Origin: Arenicella xantha | GTDB taxonomy: Bacteria > Pseudomonadota > Gammaproteobacteria > Arenicellales > Arenicellaceae | Reading direction: 5' to 3' | DNA length: 64,000 nucleotides | Assembly: GCF_003315245.1 (NCBI RefSeq) | Contig: NZ_QNRT01000001.1 | Location: 1,211,457-1,275,456, forward strand | Part shown: positions 26,223-34,669 of the stretch, in pieces | Layout: every line of letters starts with the position of its first letter | How positions within the stretch are numbered: the stretch's first letter is position 1 | Notes under the pieces: generated by a model | The model's input: the letters and a program-made list of their open reading frames with translations, nothing else | What the model was told of the DNA's origin: nothing | Databases searched by the model: none | Position numbers and translations under genes: made by a program

Positions 26223-26339
26223 GCCTAACGCCTGTAGCACCTGCACAAATTGTGGAGTGCCGTTTGTGTATAATTGAGCGTAGCGAAAACACAAAGAGGC
26301 GCGTAGCAATTTGTGTCAGGTGACTACACTTGTTAGAAC
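26223..26339 (-). other. attC site (117 bp)
   Basis: GCCTAAC at 26223-26229 and GTTAGAAC at 26332-26339. TGTAG-CACCTG-CACAAATT near the left pairs with AATTTGTG-CAGGTG-CTACA near the right, leaving single unpaired bases (T and A) on the right arm, the extrahelical signature of attC. Confidence 0.85.
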
Positions 26340-26857
26340 TTGCACGCAATAGATGCATATTTTTTTGCAAACTCTATGATATCGAGCTCTGCTTTCCAGT
26401 CTTTTCCTCCTAAAGTAGTACCATAGAAATATATTACAGGATTTAGATGTGGCGGCTGAGTGCTCTGATCTATATCTCCACTTATTTTCGTCGCGTGAAT
26501 AATCTTATTGCAAGCTTCCCTAAGAGACAAATCTTGTTTTTTTGAGAAACCATCGCCCATGTATAAGTAGCCACAATTCGTAGCTAATACGTTAAAAAAC
26601 CTCTCCTCTCGATCGTCTATCACACGTGCCAGTGTTGATAAGTAGAGAAGTATTCGAGTTATTTCATCTGACTCGAATTCTTGAATATCTAATATTGGAT
26701 CGTATTTTTCACCCGTAGGATCTTCAACCAGTTCAGAGAATTTTCTACTTGAGAGAAATATCGCAACTAGTCTGTGTAGCTCTAGCTTTGCATTCTCCAT
26801 GTTAGGGCGATGACCACCCTTTAAATGTTTTTCTTGTGGACTGATGTATTCGCTCAT
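26333..26857 (-). CDS. Cassette gene of unknown function
   Basis: 174 residues starting MSEYISPQEKHLKGGHRPN. A longer in-frame reading to 27025 translates the upstream attC and is rejected. The protein is mostly helical and soluble, with many charged residues; no family recognised. Its stop codon sits in the attC core. It is the first gene-bearing cassette after the attI region and would be best placed for a cassette promoter. Confidence 0.65.
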   Translation of the reverse strand: MSEYISPQEKHLKGGHRPNMENAKLELHRLVAIFLSSRKFSELVEDPTGEKYDPILDIQEFESDEITRILLYLSTLARVIDDREERFFNVLATNCGYLYMGDGFSKKQDLSLREACNKIIHATKISGDIDQSTQPPHLNPVIYFYGTTLGGKDWKAELDIIEFAKKYASIACKF

Positions 26858-26862
26858 GATAG

Positions 26863-26949
26863 TTCTAACGCCAAGCCAAGGGGCGGCGCGTAGCAGCCGT
26901 CCCGCGGAGCCAACTTGTTGGCGGAGTGAACTTTGACGCCTTGTTAGGT
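26863..26949 (-). other. attC site of the first cassette (87 bp)
   Basis: TTCTAAC at 26863-26869 and GTTAGGT at 26943-26949. Contains GCCAACTTGTTGGC, a perfect small stem, and shares its right half with the attC at 22937-23029. Confidence 0.82.
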
Positions 26950-27191
26950 GGTGTGACTTTTTCGATGACTTGATGCACTTCCTTTTGCCTCCATAGAACA
27001 AAACCCATTGCTTTCGTTTACTCAACCAGACTATCAGAATTCGTTTAGTGATAAAAATGCTGTTCGACCAAAACGATATAAATACTTAACTTACAACGAT
27101 GAACCAGTTTTCTAGACTGCCTCACCTACGGAAACTTGCACCAACAAAAACCTTATTATCAACGACCGTTTTAGCTAAACAGACAGAACAC
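26950..27191. other. First cassette body, no convincing gene
   Basis: About 240 bp between the attC above and the candidate attI. A minus-strand frame of about 46 codons from ATG at 26992 or a longer one from 27025 runs through the attC; neither has a good start signal or family match. It may be an ORF-less cassette. Confidence 0.45.
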
Positions 27192-27198
27192 ACCTAAC
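27192..27198 (-). other. Candidate attI core site
   Basis: ACCTAAC on the plus strand (GTTAGGT on the minus) is the only good core-site match between the last attC and the integrase gene. It lies 253 bp upstream of the integrase start and is oriented for cassette insertion toward lower coordinates. Confidence 0.5.
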
Positions 27199-27214
27199 AG
27201 TTTTATTATCCGGC

Positions 27215-27410
27215 ATAATGACTGGATATTTTTTGCTTGGATATTTTTTCTGTGGTCACGGTTAATCCTTTAAAATCAATGCGTTAGACTTTTAAAAAAC
27301 AATATCCAGTCGTTGTGACGTGATATTTTTTTTGACCCTTTTTTCCTAAGTGGTTGAAACACTTAGCATTAAATAGAAAATATCTGGTCTGCATGGATAT
27401 TTCTTGTATG
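27215..27410. repeat. Cluster of GGATAT repeats upstream of the integrase
   Basis: TGGATATTTTTT occurs at 27223-27234 and again at 27238-27249; TGATATTTTTTT at 27321-27332 and TGGATATTT at 27394-27402 are variants. GACTGGATATT at 27220-27230 has a perfect inverted copy at 27301-27311. A separate 7-bp hairpin (CTAAGTG/CACTTAG) lies at 27346-27366. These may be operator or attI accessory sites. Confidence 0.6.
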
Positions 27411-27451
27411 CTAACCTATCGTTAACGACGAAAGAATTCAAGGAGTGAATT

Positions 27452-28094
27452 ATGTCGAACAAACTCAGGGGAAGACCAAATTTGCCGGCGGTGCCCACTA
27501 AATTCATGCACCGCCTTAGATTATCGATCAGGCAGAAGGGTTTAAGTGCGTCTACCGAACGAGCCTATTGCGGCTGGATAAAACGCTTTATCAAATATCA
27601 TCATTTGCTTCATCCAGTTGATATGAGTCAGCGAGACGTCGAGCAGTTCCTTCATCACATCGTTACGGTAGAGAATGTATCTATTAATTCCCAAAAATCA
27701 GCACTTAATGCGTAAGCCTTTTTGTTCAATCAATTTCTGCAGAAGCCTCTAAGCAAGCTCAACTTTACACCAGCCAAGCTTGGTCCCAAAATTCCGGTGG
27801 TGCTTTCCGAGCTGGAGGCTAAAACGGTAATTGATTCTTTAGCATCGCCCAATAAATTAGTGGTTCAACTACTTTATGGTAGTGGGCTGAGGCTAGGTGA
27901 GGCACTTTCTCTGAGACTCAAAGAGATAGATTTTGAGGCTAATCGGCTTTGCATCGCAAAGAGTAAAGGCGGGAACCAATATACGAGTAATCCAAGAACT
28001 ACTTGGTCACGCAAGTGTGTCGACCACCGAAATCTATACGCATGTACTTTATAAACATGGCGCGAGAATTCGTAGCCCGATAGACGCACTGTAA
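27452..28094 (+). pseudogene. intI: Integron integrase (IntI-type tyrosine recombinase), inactivated
   Basis: The N-terminal SAM-like domain (FMHRLRLSIRQKGLSASTERAYCGWIKRFIKYH) and HPVDMSQRDVEQFLHHIVTVENVS are typical of IntI. Codon 88 is TAA (27713-27715) in the same frame as the continuing homology (AFLFNQFLQKPL), so it is a nonsense mutation, probably from TTA. The first catalytic Arg region (LLYGSGLRLGEALSLR) follows; then the frame breaks near 27970 and resumes as [23 protein letters not shown], the GH and Tyr end. The span is 643 bp against about 960-1010 for intact genes, so roughly 100 codons are missing, including the box II HxxR and the IntI-specific insertion. No active product is possible. 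Confidence 0.9.
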
Positions 28095-28174
28095 GAGTTG
28101 CTTTTCACCTTATTCCTTGGTGAACGACGTATACTGTTGGCTCTAATTTTTACTCACATAGCTACAGTGCTTTT

Positions 28175-28960
28175 ATGAAAATCCGTGCTTTACATCCCCT
28201 TCTCTTAGTAGTTTTGCTGCTTGGCTTTAACAATCTCTATGCAAACGAAGATAAACCCACAGTGGCCTCCGAAGCGCATTTAGGCAAACCTAAGGTAATT
28301 ATTTTCGACGTTAACGAAACCTTGCTCGACCTCGAAAGCATGCGTAAATCTGTTGGCGCGGCAATTGGTGGGCGAGATGATTTATTACCATTGTGGTTCT
28401 CGACTATGCTCCATCACTCATTGGTTGTTTCAGCGACCGGTGAATACGAGAGCTTTGGCAATATTGGTGTAGCGGCTTTGCAAATGGTGGCCGAAATTAA
28501 TGGCATAGAAATCACTCAAGACAATGCCAAAACCGCTATTTTGACACCGCTCCGCTCGCTGCCGCCGCATGCCGATGTGGCACAAGGTTTGGCTAAACTA
28601 AAAGCCCAAGGTTATAAGCTGGTGACATTAACCAATTCGTCGTTAAAGGGTGTGCAACTACAACTCGAGAATGCTGGATTGAGTCAGTATTTCGACGCTA
28701 ATTTGAGCATTGAATCAGTAGGCGTATTTAAACCGCATCTGAGCACTTATCAATGGGCCATCAAAGACCTAGGCGTTAATGCTGATGAAGCCTTAATGGT
28801 CGCGGCTCATGGTTGGGATATCGCAGGCGCTAGCAAAGCCGGCTTACAAACAGCGTTTATTCATCGACAAGGTAAAGTGTTATTCCCGCTGGCCGCAAAG
28901 CCTGATTACAATGTGTTAGACGTAAATGAATTAGCGAGCACATTAGCTCAGCTCAAGTAA
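28175..28960 (+). CDS. Exported HAD-family hydrolase, haloacid dehalogenase type II-like
   Basis: 261 residues. A signal peptide (about 1-23) precedes a HAD domain: the nucleophile Asp45 in VIIFDVNETLLDL, the Thr/Ser motif VTLTNSS, the Lys in VGVFKPH and the terminal MVAAHGWDIAGA acidic motif. The overall plan matches L-2-haloacid dehalogenase, usually cytoplasmic, so the signal peptide is notable. Substrate unconfirmed. It starts 80 bp after the integrase remnant and is probably the first normal chromosomal gene beyond the integron. Confidence 0.88.
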   Translation: MKIRALHPLLLVVLLLGFNNLYANEDKPTVASEAHLGKPKVIIFDVNETLLDLESMRKSVGAAIGGRDDLLPLWFSTMLHHSLVVSATGEYESFGNIGVAALQMVAEINGIEITQDNAKTAILTPLRSLPPHADVAQGLAKLKAQGYKLVTLTNSSLKGVQLQLENAGLSQYFDANLSIESVGVFKPHLSTYQWAIKDLGVNADEALMVAAHGWDIAGASKAGLQTAFIHRQGKVLFPLAAKPDYNVLDVNELASTLAQLK

Positions 28961-29224
28961 AAATTAACGAGCGCCAGAGCACGCTTTTCTTAAGCGGGAC
29001 CCAAGCTTGAAATAACTGCTCTGCCGCCACCACATTGACAGCACAACATAAAACCATTCCTAGCAAAATAGTTCGCTCACTAAACTCCGCTAACCTGCAA
29101 ATCACCGCTGTCTGATGTTGGTTGCCCAACAACCATTAACACCAATACCGGCAATGCTCGGCATTAAAATTCGCCTTAGCTATTTAATTCAATTTGCGTT
29201 ACATTTCCTTGGCCTCAGAATTCA

Positions 29225-29350
29225 TTCAATGTTTCTGAGCTTTAGCAGGGGAAGCTGGTGAGAATCCAGCACTGACGCGCAACGGTAATGTGACCGGTTT
29301 AACAGAGATTAAGCCGTGAACACAAAGTCCGACTACCTGCAAACTTAAGT
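29225..29350 (+). promoter_or_regulatory. Cobalamin riboswitch
   Basis: The element contains GGTGAGAATCCAGCACTGACGCGCAACGGTAA around 29259-29288, covering the conserved core and B12 box, and AGTCCGACTACCTGC at 29328-29342, the 3' conserved part. The 158 bp from there to the CobN-like gene would hold the expression platform. Cobalamin binding should reduce expression of the operon. Confidence 0.92.
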
Positions 29351-29507
29351 AAGTTGCCTCGCGAAACGGCCAGTTCTAGCATACTCGTTATTGCTTTGTT
29401 GAAAGCACAACGCTGTTGCTCCTAGCTATTTTTCAAGGATTGTTAATGTAGCTTGATCGCGTTTGTCACCGATAGACGGATCAACAGAATAGTTGGTGTC
29501 TCGCCTT

Positions 29508-32500
29508 ATGGTTGTTGTTCGTCACATTTTGAAACGTCAAGTTTGGAAGTTTCTAGTCACAAAATTTATTCTCATCAGCTTGCTGTGTTTTTCTAATGCA
29601 GTGTCTGCAGTCAATATTCTAGCGGTTGTGTCACCGCGTAACACAGCCGATGTATTAAGTGGCGCGCATCAGTTTTTACGTGAAAACCCTACGCACAAAA
29701 TAATTTTACGCACCACCGATCAGTTCAGTGATTTGCCCGAAGCGAAGCGTCGCGAGCTACTTAGCGCAGCCGACATCGTATTTGTTGGCGGTGTATTTGG
29801 CGACCCAGTTAACACGTTCGAGCGCTATGTCGCTGATGCAAAACTAATAAAATCATTTGTTGCGGTACACAGTGATCGAAAACTAGTGACCGCTTCGCAC
29901 CGCAATCAGCAATCCATGCTTGCGGGCGCGAATATCGACGAGCTAATGAAAGACCCACCAGCTGGGCCAAACAACGACGCAATGCAATGGTCGGCAACTA
30001 GACTCGAACAATTTTCTGAATATCGTTCATGGTTGCTTGCGAAAACATATTGGTCTGATCGCGATACCGACAATATGAACGGACTGTTTCGTCATCTCGC
30101 GGCTTTGGCTGGTGTCAGCATCTCAGTACCAACACCAACAGTACATCAACCGCTCAGAATGTTTATTGACGACAAGCCGATAGATGCACAAAACGTAGCG
30201 CTCTCTACTGATTTTAAATGGGTTGCCATTGTCGATTACGAAACCGGCGGTCGCCCTGGTGAACGTGCTTTAATCGACCAGATCTGTGGTGAACTCAGCG
30301 CTAAAACCCTAGATGGCGAAGTGAAATGCCTGCGCGTACTCGCAAAATGGGGCGCTCCCACAGTGCGCGCCGTCGAATTATTGGCGCAGCAAAAAGGTCG
30401 ACTGTCGGCCATCGTGTCACTGCAAAACTTTGTGCTTGGTGGTGGTGATGGTCGCGCGGCGGTCAATGCGTCGCTGGCCGAACTCGGTGTTCCAGTAATA
30501 AAGGGCTTACGTTTAACCGATGTAACCGCCGATGAGTGGCGCGTCTCCGAAGAAGGGTTGCGCTGGGACAGCGTGCATTACCGAGTAGCGATGCCTGAGT
30601 TACAAGGTGTATCACAGCCCTTGGTGGTTGCGGCCATGACGAGCGCTTCGATTGACCCACAAACCGGCGTCAAGCTGGCACTCTCCAAACCAATAGAATC
30701 GCAGGTATCACTATTGTCGCGACGGGTTAAGCGGTGGATCACGCTGCAAACTAAAGCCAATAGCGACAAAAAAATCGCCATCATCTATTACAACCATCCC
30801 CCGGGGCGACACAATATTGGTGCCGATAACCTCAATGTGCCCGAGTCATTGCTGGGCATTTTAACCCACTTAAAACGCCAAGGTTACGACACTGGCGAGC
30901 TTCCTAAAACACGCCAAGCACTGCTCGACCTTTTGCAAGACCGTGGCGTCAATCTGCCTGAAGATCGCGGCGCTTTAGCGGCAATGTCCAACAAAGTTAC
31001 GACAATATCGGCACCACAGTATCAGCAATGGTTTGACGAGCTACCGCCACTAATTCAAGACGAAATGCAGAACGGCCCACTCGGCTATCTACACGTAATG
31101 CTGAAAACGGCGATGACGTTTGACGACCCTGAAACGGCGCAACGCCTCGTGCGGCGTGTTAGTGAAGACCTAAAACACGCGCTCGAAGGCGCCGACCATG
31201 CCGCGCGTGACCGAGTTATTGACCTATTAGCTCAGCTTCAGACGGTATATCAATCATCCAAGGTTGATTGGAATCAGGCCGAACGATTAACCAACGCGAT
31301 TGCTGAAAGTGGCATCGAAGGCCTTCGCGGTTGGGGGCAAGCGCCGGGCAAGGTGATGGTGCATAACAACGAACTGTTGATTCCAGGCATTCAGTTTGGC
31401 AATGTCTTTGTTGGGCCTCAACCTCCGCGTGGCTGGGAGCTTAACGAAGAGATCCTGCATGCCAACTTGTCGTTTCCGCCAACGCATCAATATCTCGCGT
31501 TTTATCAATGGCTGAGACACGACTTTCAAGCCGACGCATTAGTCCATTTAGGGCGTCATTCCACCTATGAGTTCCTACCTCGGCATCGAGTCGGCATGGG
31601 CGAGGTTGATTATCCTTTGGCGCTAATTGATGATCTGCCAAGTGTCTACCCATATATCGTAGACGGAGTCGGCGAAGGTATTCAAGCTAAACGACGTGGC
31701 TTGGCGGTCATGGTTGATCATTTAACGCCGCCGCTAGAAAGCACGGAGTTGTATGACCGCCTACTTGAGCTGCGGCAATTGGTCGAGAGCTATGAAACCG
31801 CGCCAGAAGCGGCCGGTGCCATGCGGCATCGGGCAATTGTGGCGATTAAGCAACTGGTTGACGAGTTAAAACTGAGTGACGAGCTCACCAAAAGTATGGA
31901 AGGCGAGCTAGAAATTCGCGGGGTTAGCGCTTATGACCAAGTTGACGACGAATTACTGGTGCACGAAGTTGGCCACTATTTAACCAAGTTACAAGAAGAC
32001 TTTATGCCACTCGGTCTGCACTCCTTTGGGCAAGACTGGTCGCCGCAAGCCATTTCAACCATGCTGACCTCAATGCAGCAAGGCGGCGAGCGTGGCGCAG
32101 ATTGGCACACCAAGCTTAGCCGTTCGCCACAAGCTGAAATGCAAGCACTCGAGAACGGGTTAAATGGTCACTATGTGCAGCCAGGTAAAGGCAATGACCC
32201 CATTAGAACTCCCGAAGTACTACCAACAGGTCGTAACTTTTATGCTCTAGATGGCGGCTTAATTCCGTCTCGTTTGGGCTACGAGGTCGGCGTTGAGTTG
32301 GCGACTAAAGCGCGTTCATTAACACACACTAACGAGACGACCGAGTCAGACGCGATTGTACTGTGGGCATCGGATGTTGTGCGAGATGAAGGCGCAATGA
32401 TCGCCTTCGGTTTTGATATGCTGGGTATCAAACCGGTGTGGAGTAGTCGTGGCATCGTGCAGCGCCTTGAGCGTTTGGATATTGCCAACTTGACCGAAAA

Positions 32501-33875
32501 TGGCGCGCCGCGAACTCGGCGCGATACCTTATACACCACCTCGGGGCTGTTTCGTGATCTGTATGGCGCCCACATTGCCTGGTTGGAACAAGCCGTGCTA
32601 ATGGCCTTAGATGCTTCATCCGATGAAATTCGCAGTCGTTATCCGGCGCTGTCCTTAGCATTAAATGCTGCGCTGTCACCGCTGGGCGAATTACAGAACC
32701 CGGGTAAAGAACCACTCGCAATCAATCACGTTGCCAAACAATGGGTAGCCGATGCGCGAGCAAACTTGCAGGCGGGTATTTCCGCCGAATTAGCTGGTCG
32801 ACAAGCTACTTACCGGATATTTGGAGATGCGCCAGGCGCGTACGGCGCTGGCGTAAATCGCATGGTCGAACGCTCGGGTAGCTGGCAACATCGCTCTGAA
32901 ATTGGCGCCGTGTATTTACGCCGTATGGGCCATGCCTATGGCGCTACGTTGCACGGCGAACCCCAGCAAGGGTTGTTCAAACGGCGAATCAGCCAAGTGG
33001 GCAACACTTATTTAGGGCGCTCGAGCAATCTATATGGCTTGCTTGATAACAACGACACCTTTGATTATCTCGGTGGATTGAGTTTGGCGGTCGAGACAAC
33101 TAAAGGCCGAGTACCGGAGAACTTTATATTGGCGCACGCCGATAGCACTAAAATATCGGTTGAGCCTCTGAGTGTGGCTTTATTGTCTGAACTTCGCGGA
33201 CGCTTCCTTAATCCGCAATGGTTAACGCCATTAATGGATGAAGGCTATGCCGGTGCGCGCACCATGGGCAGTGAATTTTTTGAGTATCTATGGGGTTGGC
33301 AAGTGACCAACCCAGATGTGGTCAAGTCTTGGGTTTGGGATGACGTTAAGTCGGTGTATATCGACGACAAGCATCAGATTGGCTTGAGTGACTTTCTACA
33401 ACAGAATCATAATGTGCATGTTAAAAGCAATATGTTGGCAGTCATGCTTGTTGCCGCACAAAAACAATTCTGGCAAGCCGACGAAGCCACCCTTAGGCAA
33501 CTTTCGGCCCAATTTGCCGAACTTATTATTCAACATGGCTTACCCGGTAGTGGGCATACCTCACCAAACAATCCGGTCTTCGATTTTCTTAAAGACCATG
33601 TTTCGGAACAACAATTCGCACAAGTTCAGCAGGTATTGGATGCCGCACGGGTCGACTCAAGCGTGGCCTCCGCACCATCAACCATATCCGAACTCAAAGA
33701 AGCAGACCTAGCGCCGGCACAACAAGCCGATAGCAACAACCAACAGGCTCAACAAGCCGATCAATCACAAACCGTGTTTCAGGACTATCGTTGGTTAATC
33801 TTGCTGTTTGTCTGTCTGATTGCAGTGGGCATTATTCGCGGCATGCGAACGCCTAAGATTAACAATAAGGATTAA
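29508..33875 (+). CDS. Exported, membrane-anchored CobN-like chelatase
   Basis: 1455 residues, a full-length CobN/ChlH-type magnesium/cobalt chelatase large subunit. Landmarks include NILAVVSPRNTADVL at the mature start, the PPGRHNIGADNLNVPESL block and the GLHSFGQ region. Unlike cytoplasmic CobN it begins with a signal peptide (ends SNAVSA, about residue 34) and ends with a Gln-rich linker and one membrane helix (YRWLILLFVCLIAVGIIRG), so the body should face the periplasm. The start is uncertain: TTG 29493 is also in frame. No cobS/cobT ATPase genes are nearby. Regulated by the cobalamin riboswitch; probably acts on cobalamin or a metal-tetrapyrrole. Confidence 0.85.
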   Translation: MVVVRHILKRQVWKFLVTKFILISLLCFSNAVSAVNILAVVSPRNTADVLSGAHQFLRENPTHKIILRTTDQFSDLPEAKRRELLSAADIVFVGGVFGDPVNTFERYVADAKLIKSFVAVHSDRKLVTASHRNQQSMLAGANIDELMKDPPAGPNNDAMQWSATRLEQFSEYRSWLLAKTYWSDRDTDNMNGLFRHLAALAGVSISVPTPTVHQPLRMFIDDKPIDAQNVALSTDFKWVAIVDYETGGRPGERALIDQICGELSAKTLDGEVKCLRVLAKWGAPTVRAVELLAQQKGRLSAIVSLQNFVLGGGDGRAAVNASLAELGVPVIKGLRLTDVTADEWRVSEEGLRWDSVHYRVAMPELQGVSQPLVVAAMTSASIDPQTGVKLALSKPIESQVSLLSRRVKRWITLQTKANSDKKIAIIYYNHPPGRHNIGADNLNVPESLLGILTHLKRQGYDTGELPKTRQALLDLLQDRGVNLPEDRGALAAMSNKVTTISAPQYQQWFDELPPLIQDEMQNGPLGYLHVMLKTAMTFDDPETAQRLVRRVSEDLKHALEGADHAARDRVIDLLAQLQTVYQSSKVDWNQAERLTNAIAESGIEGLRGWGQAPGKVMVHNNELLIPGIQFGNVFVGPQPPRGWELNEEILHANLSFPPTHQYLAFYQWLRHDFQADALVHLGRHSTYEFLPRHRVGMGEVDYPLALIDDLPSVYPYIVDGVGEGIQAKRRGLAVMVDHLTPPLESTELYDRLLELRQLVESYETAPEAAGAMRHRAIVAIKQLVDELKLSDELTKSMEGELEIRGVSAYDQVDDELLVHEVGHYLTKLQEDFMPLGLHSFGQDWSPQAISTMLTSMQQGGERGADWHTKLSRSPQAEMQALENGLNGHYVQPGKGNDPIRTPEVLPTGRNFYALDGGLIPSRLGYEVGVELATKARSLTHTNETTESDAIVLWASDVVRDEGAMIAFGFDMLGIKPVWSSRGIVQRLERLDIANLTENGAPRTRRDTLYTTSGLFRDLYGAHIAWLEQAVLMALDASSDEIRSRYPALSLALNAALSPLGELQNPGKEPLAINHVAKQWVADARANLQAGISAELAGRQATYRIFGDAPGAYGAGVNRMVERSGSWQHRSEIGAVYLRRMGHAYGATLHGEPQQGLFKRRISQVGNTYLGRSSNLYGLLDNNDTFDYLGGLSLAVETTKGRVPENFILAHADSTKISVEPLSVALLSELRGRFLNPQWLTPLMDEGYAGARTMGSEFFEYLWGWQVTNPDVVKSWVWDDVKSVYIDDKHQIGLSDFLQQNHNVHVKSNMLAVMLVAAQKQFWQADEATLRQLSAQFAELIIQHGLPGSGHTSPNNPVFDFLKDHVSEQQFAQVQQVLDAARVDSSVASAPSTISELKEADLAPAQQADSNNQQAQQADQSQTVFQDYRWLILLFVCLIAVGIIRGMRTPKINNKD

Positions 33876-33880
33876 ACGCT

Positions 33881-34336
33881 ATGACTAATACGATGTTCGA
33901 CGGATCTCTATTCGGCATTATGCACGCGCTGGTGAGCTACCTACTGCAACCGGTGGTGATTGCATTACTTGCCTTAACCGCCTGGGCCGCGATTGAGGTT
34001 GGCACATTGTTCACCGAACGCTTTATTGGCCTACAGCGTTGGCGTAAAAGTGGTGCGATCGATGAGCTGGAGTTATTGGCCGCAAAACGAATTGAGCGCA
34101 CCGACTTTCTGACGCGAATAGCACCAATGCTGGGATTGATGGGCACGCTAATACCGCTGGGCCCAGGCTTAGCCGCGCTCGGCGAAGGCGAACTCAGCGT
34201 GTTGACTACGGCCATGAGCGTGGCATTCGACACCACCGTGCTTGGGCTGTTAGTCGGTATTGTAGGCTTTGTTGCAGGACGTTTGCGACGGCGCTGGTAT
34301 GAGCAAACCTTGTCGCAGATGGAAGCGAATCGTTAG
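33881..34336 (+). CDS. ExbB/TolQ/MotA-type proton-channel protein
   Basis: 151 residues, shorter than ExbB (about 240). Three membrane segments; the second and third are linked by RIAPMLGLMGTLIPLGPGLAALGEGELSVLTTAMSVAFDTTVLGLLVG, the diagnostic MotA/TolQ/ExbB block. Starts 5 bp after the CobN-like gene and is followed 3 bp later by DUF2149, so all three are one operon. In homologues the pair of this protein and an ExbD-like partner uses the proton gradient to drive an envelope protein. Confidence 0.9.
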   Translation: MTNTMFDGSLFGIMHALVSYLLQPVVIALLALTAWAAIEVGTLFTERFIGLQRWRKSGAIDELELLAAKRIERTDFLTRIAPMLGLMGTLIPLGPGLAALGEGELSVLTTAMSVAFDTTVLGLLVGIVGFVAGRLRRRWYEQTLSQMEANR

Positions 34337-34339
34337 GCC

Positions 34340-34669
34340 TTGATGATGTCGACTAATAAGCAACGAAAATGGTCAGCTAACCGCTTTGACCCTCAAGACG
34401 AAGAGCCCTTAGGCCCGCTGGCTAACTTACTCGACCTTATGTTGGTGTTTGCCTGCGGTTTAATCGCCGCCTTAATCAGTATGAGCAACAATGTGAACGA
34501 GCACTTTGATCAAACTCAAGCGCCACAACGAATCGTCGAACAAGGCCGAGAACTACCGCAAATGCCAAGCCAAGGCGAAGCATCTGGGCAAGGCTATGAG
34601 TCAGTAGGACAAGTCTACCGAGACCCAAAAACCGGCAAACTAATTTTGATCGGCAAGTCAGCACAGTGA
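34340..34669 (+). CDS. DUF2149 protein with an ExbD-like membrane segment
   Basis: 109 residues: a short cytoplasmic start, one membrane helix (about residues 27-48), and a periplasmic tail ending in GQVYRDPKTGKLILIG, the conserved DUF2149 end. The helix begins ANLLDLMLVFACGL with Asp31, closely resembling the functional Asp-containing helix of ExbD (pattern IDVMLVLL). I infer it replaces ExbD beside the ExbB-type protein. It completes the cobalamin-riboswitch operon. Confidence 0.82.
   Translation: MMMSTNKQRKWSANRFDPQDEEPLGPLANLLDLMLVFACGLIAALISMSNNVNEHFDQTQAPQRIVEQGRELPQMPSQGEASGQGYESVGQVYRDPKTGKLILIGKSAQ

Larger units (their letters stand above)
14948..27198 (-). mobile_element. Sedentary chromosomal integron cassette array (about 12 kb)
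   Basis: About a dozen short genes, mostly on the minus strand, are each followed by an imperfect inverted repeat bounded by RYYYAAC and GTTRRRY core sites, i.e. attC sites. Several stop codons lie inside the core site (15656, 22334, 23024, 26333), a hallmark of cassettes. The array leads away from a candidate attI (27192-27198) and an integron integrase pseudogene transcribed in the opposite direction, the standard integron geometry. Cassette genes are AT-richer than their surroundings and functionally mixed (acetyltransferases, SRPBCC, NTF2-like, DJ-1, methyltransferase, unknowns). The left boundary is uncertain because attC sites degrade toward 15 kb. Confidence 0.88.

Noticed and set aside
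26333-27025. Longer version of the first cassette gene starting at 27025
   Set aside because: Its extra 56 residues are a translation of the attC at 26863-26949; the ATG at 26857 is the natural cassette start.
14948-27198. CRISPR array as an explanation of the repeated elements at 15-27 kb
   Set aside because: Repeats are imperfect palindromes of variable length separated by genes, not short identical repeats with regular spacers, and no cas gene is present.
27346-27366. Hairpin upstream of the integrase as a terminator
   Set aside because: The T-run precedes rather than follows the stem on the plus strand, and the minus strand has A instead of T after it.
28961-29224. Possible small gene between the HAD enzyme and the cobalamin riboswitch
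   Set aside because: No open frame with start and family resemblance; it is more likely a promoter and leader region.
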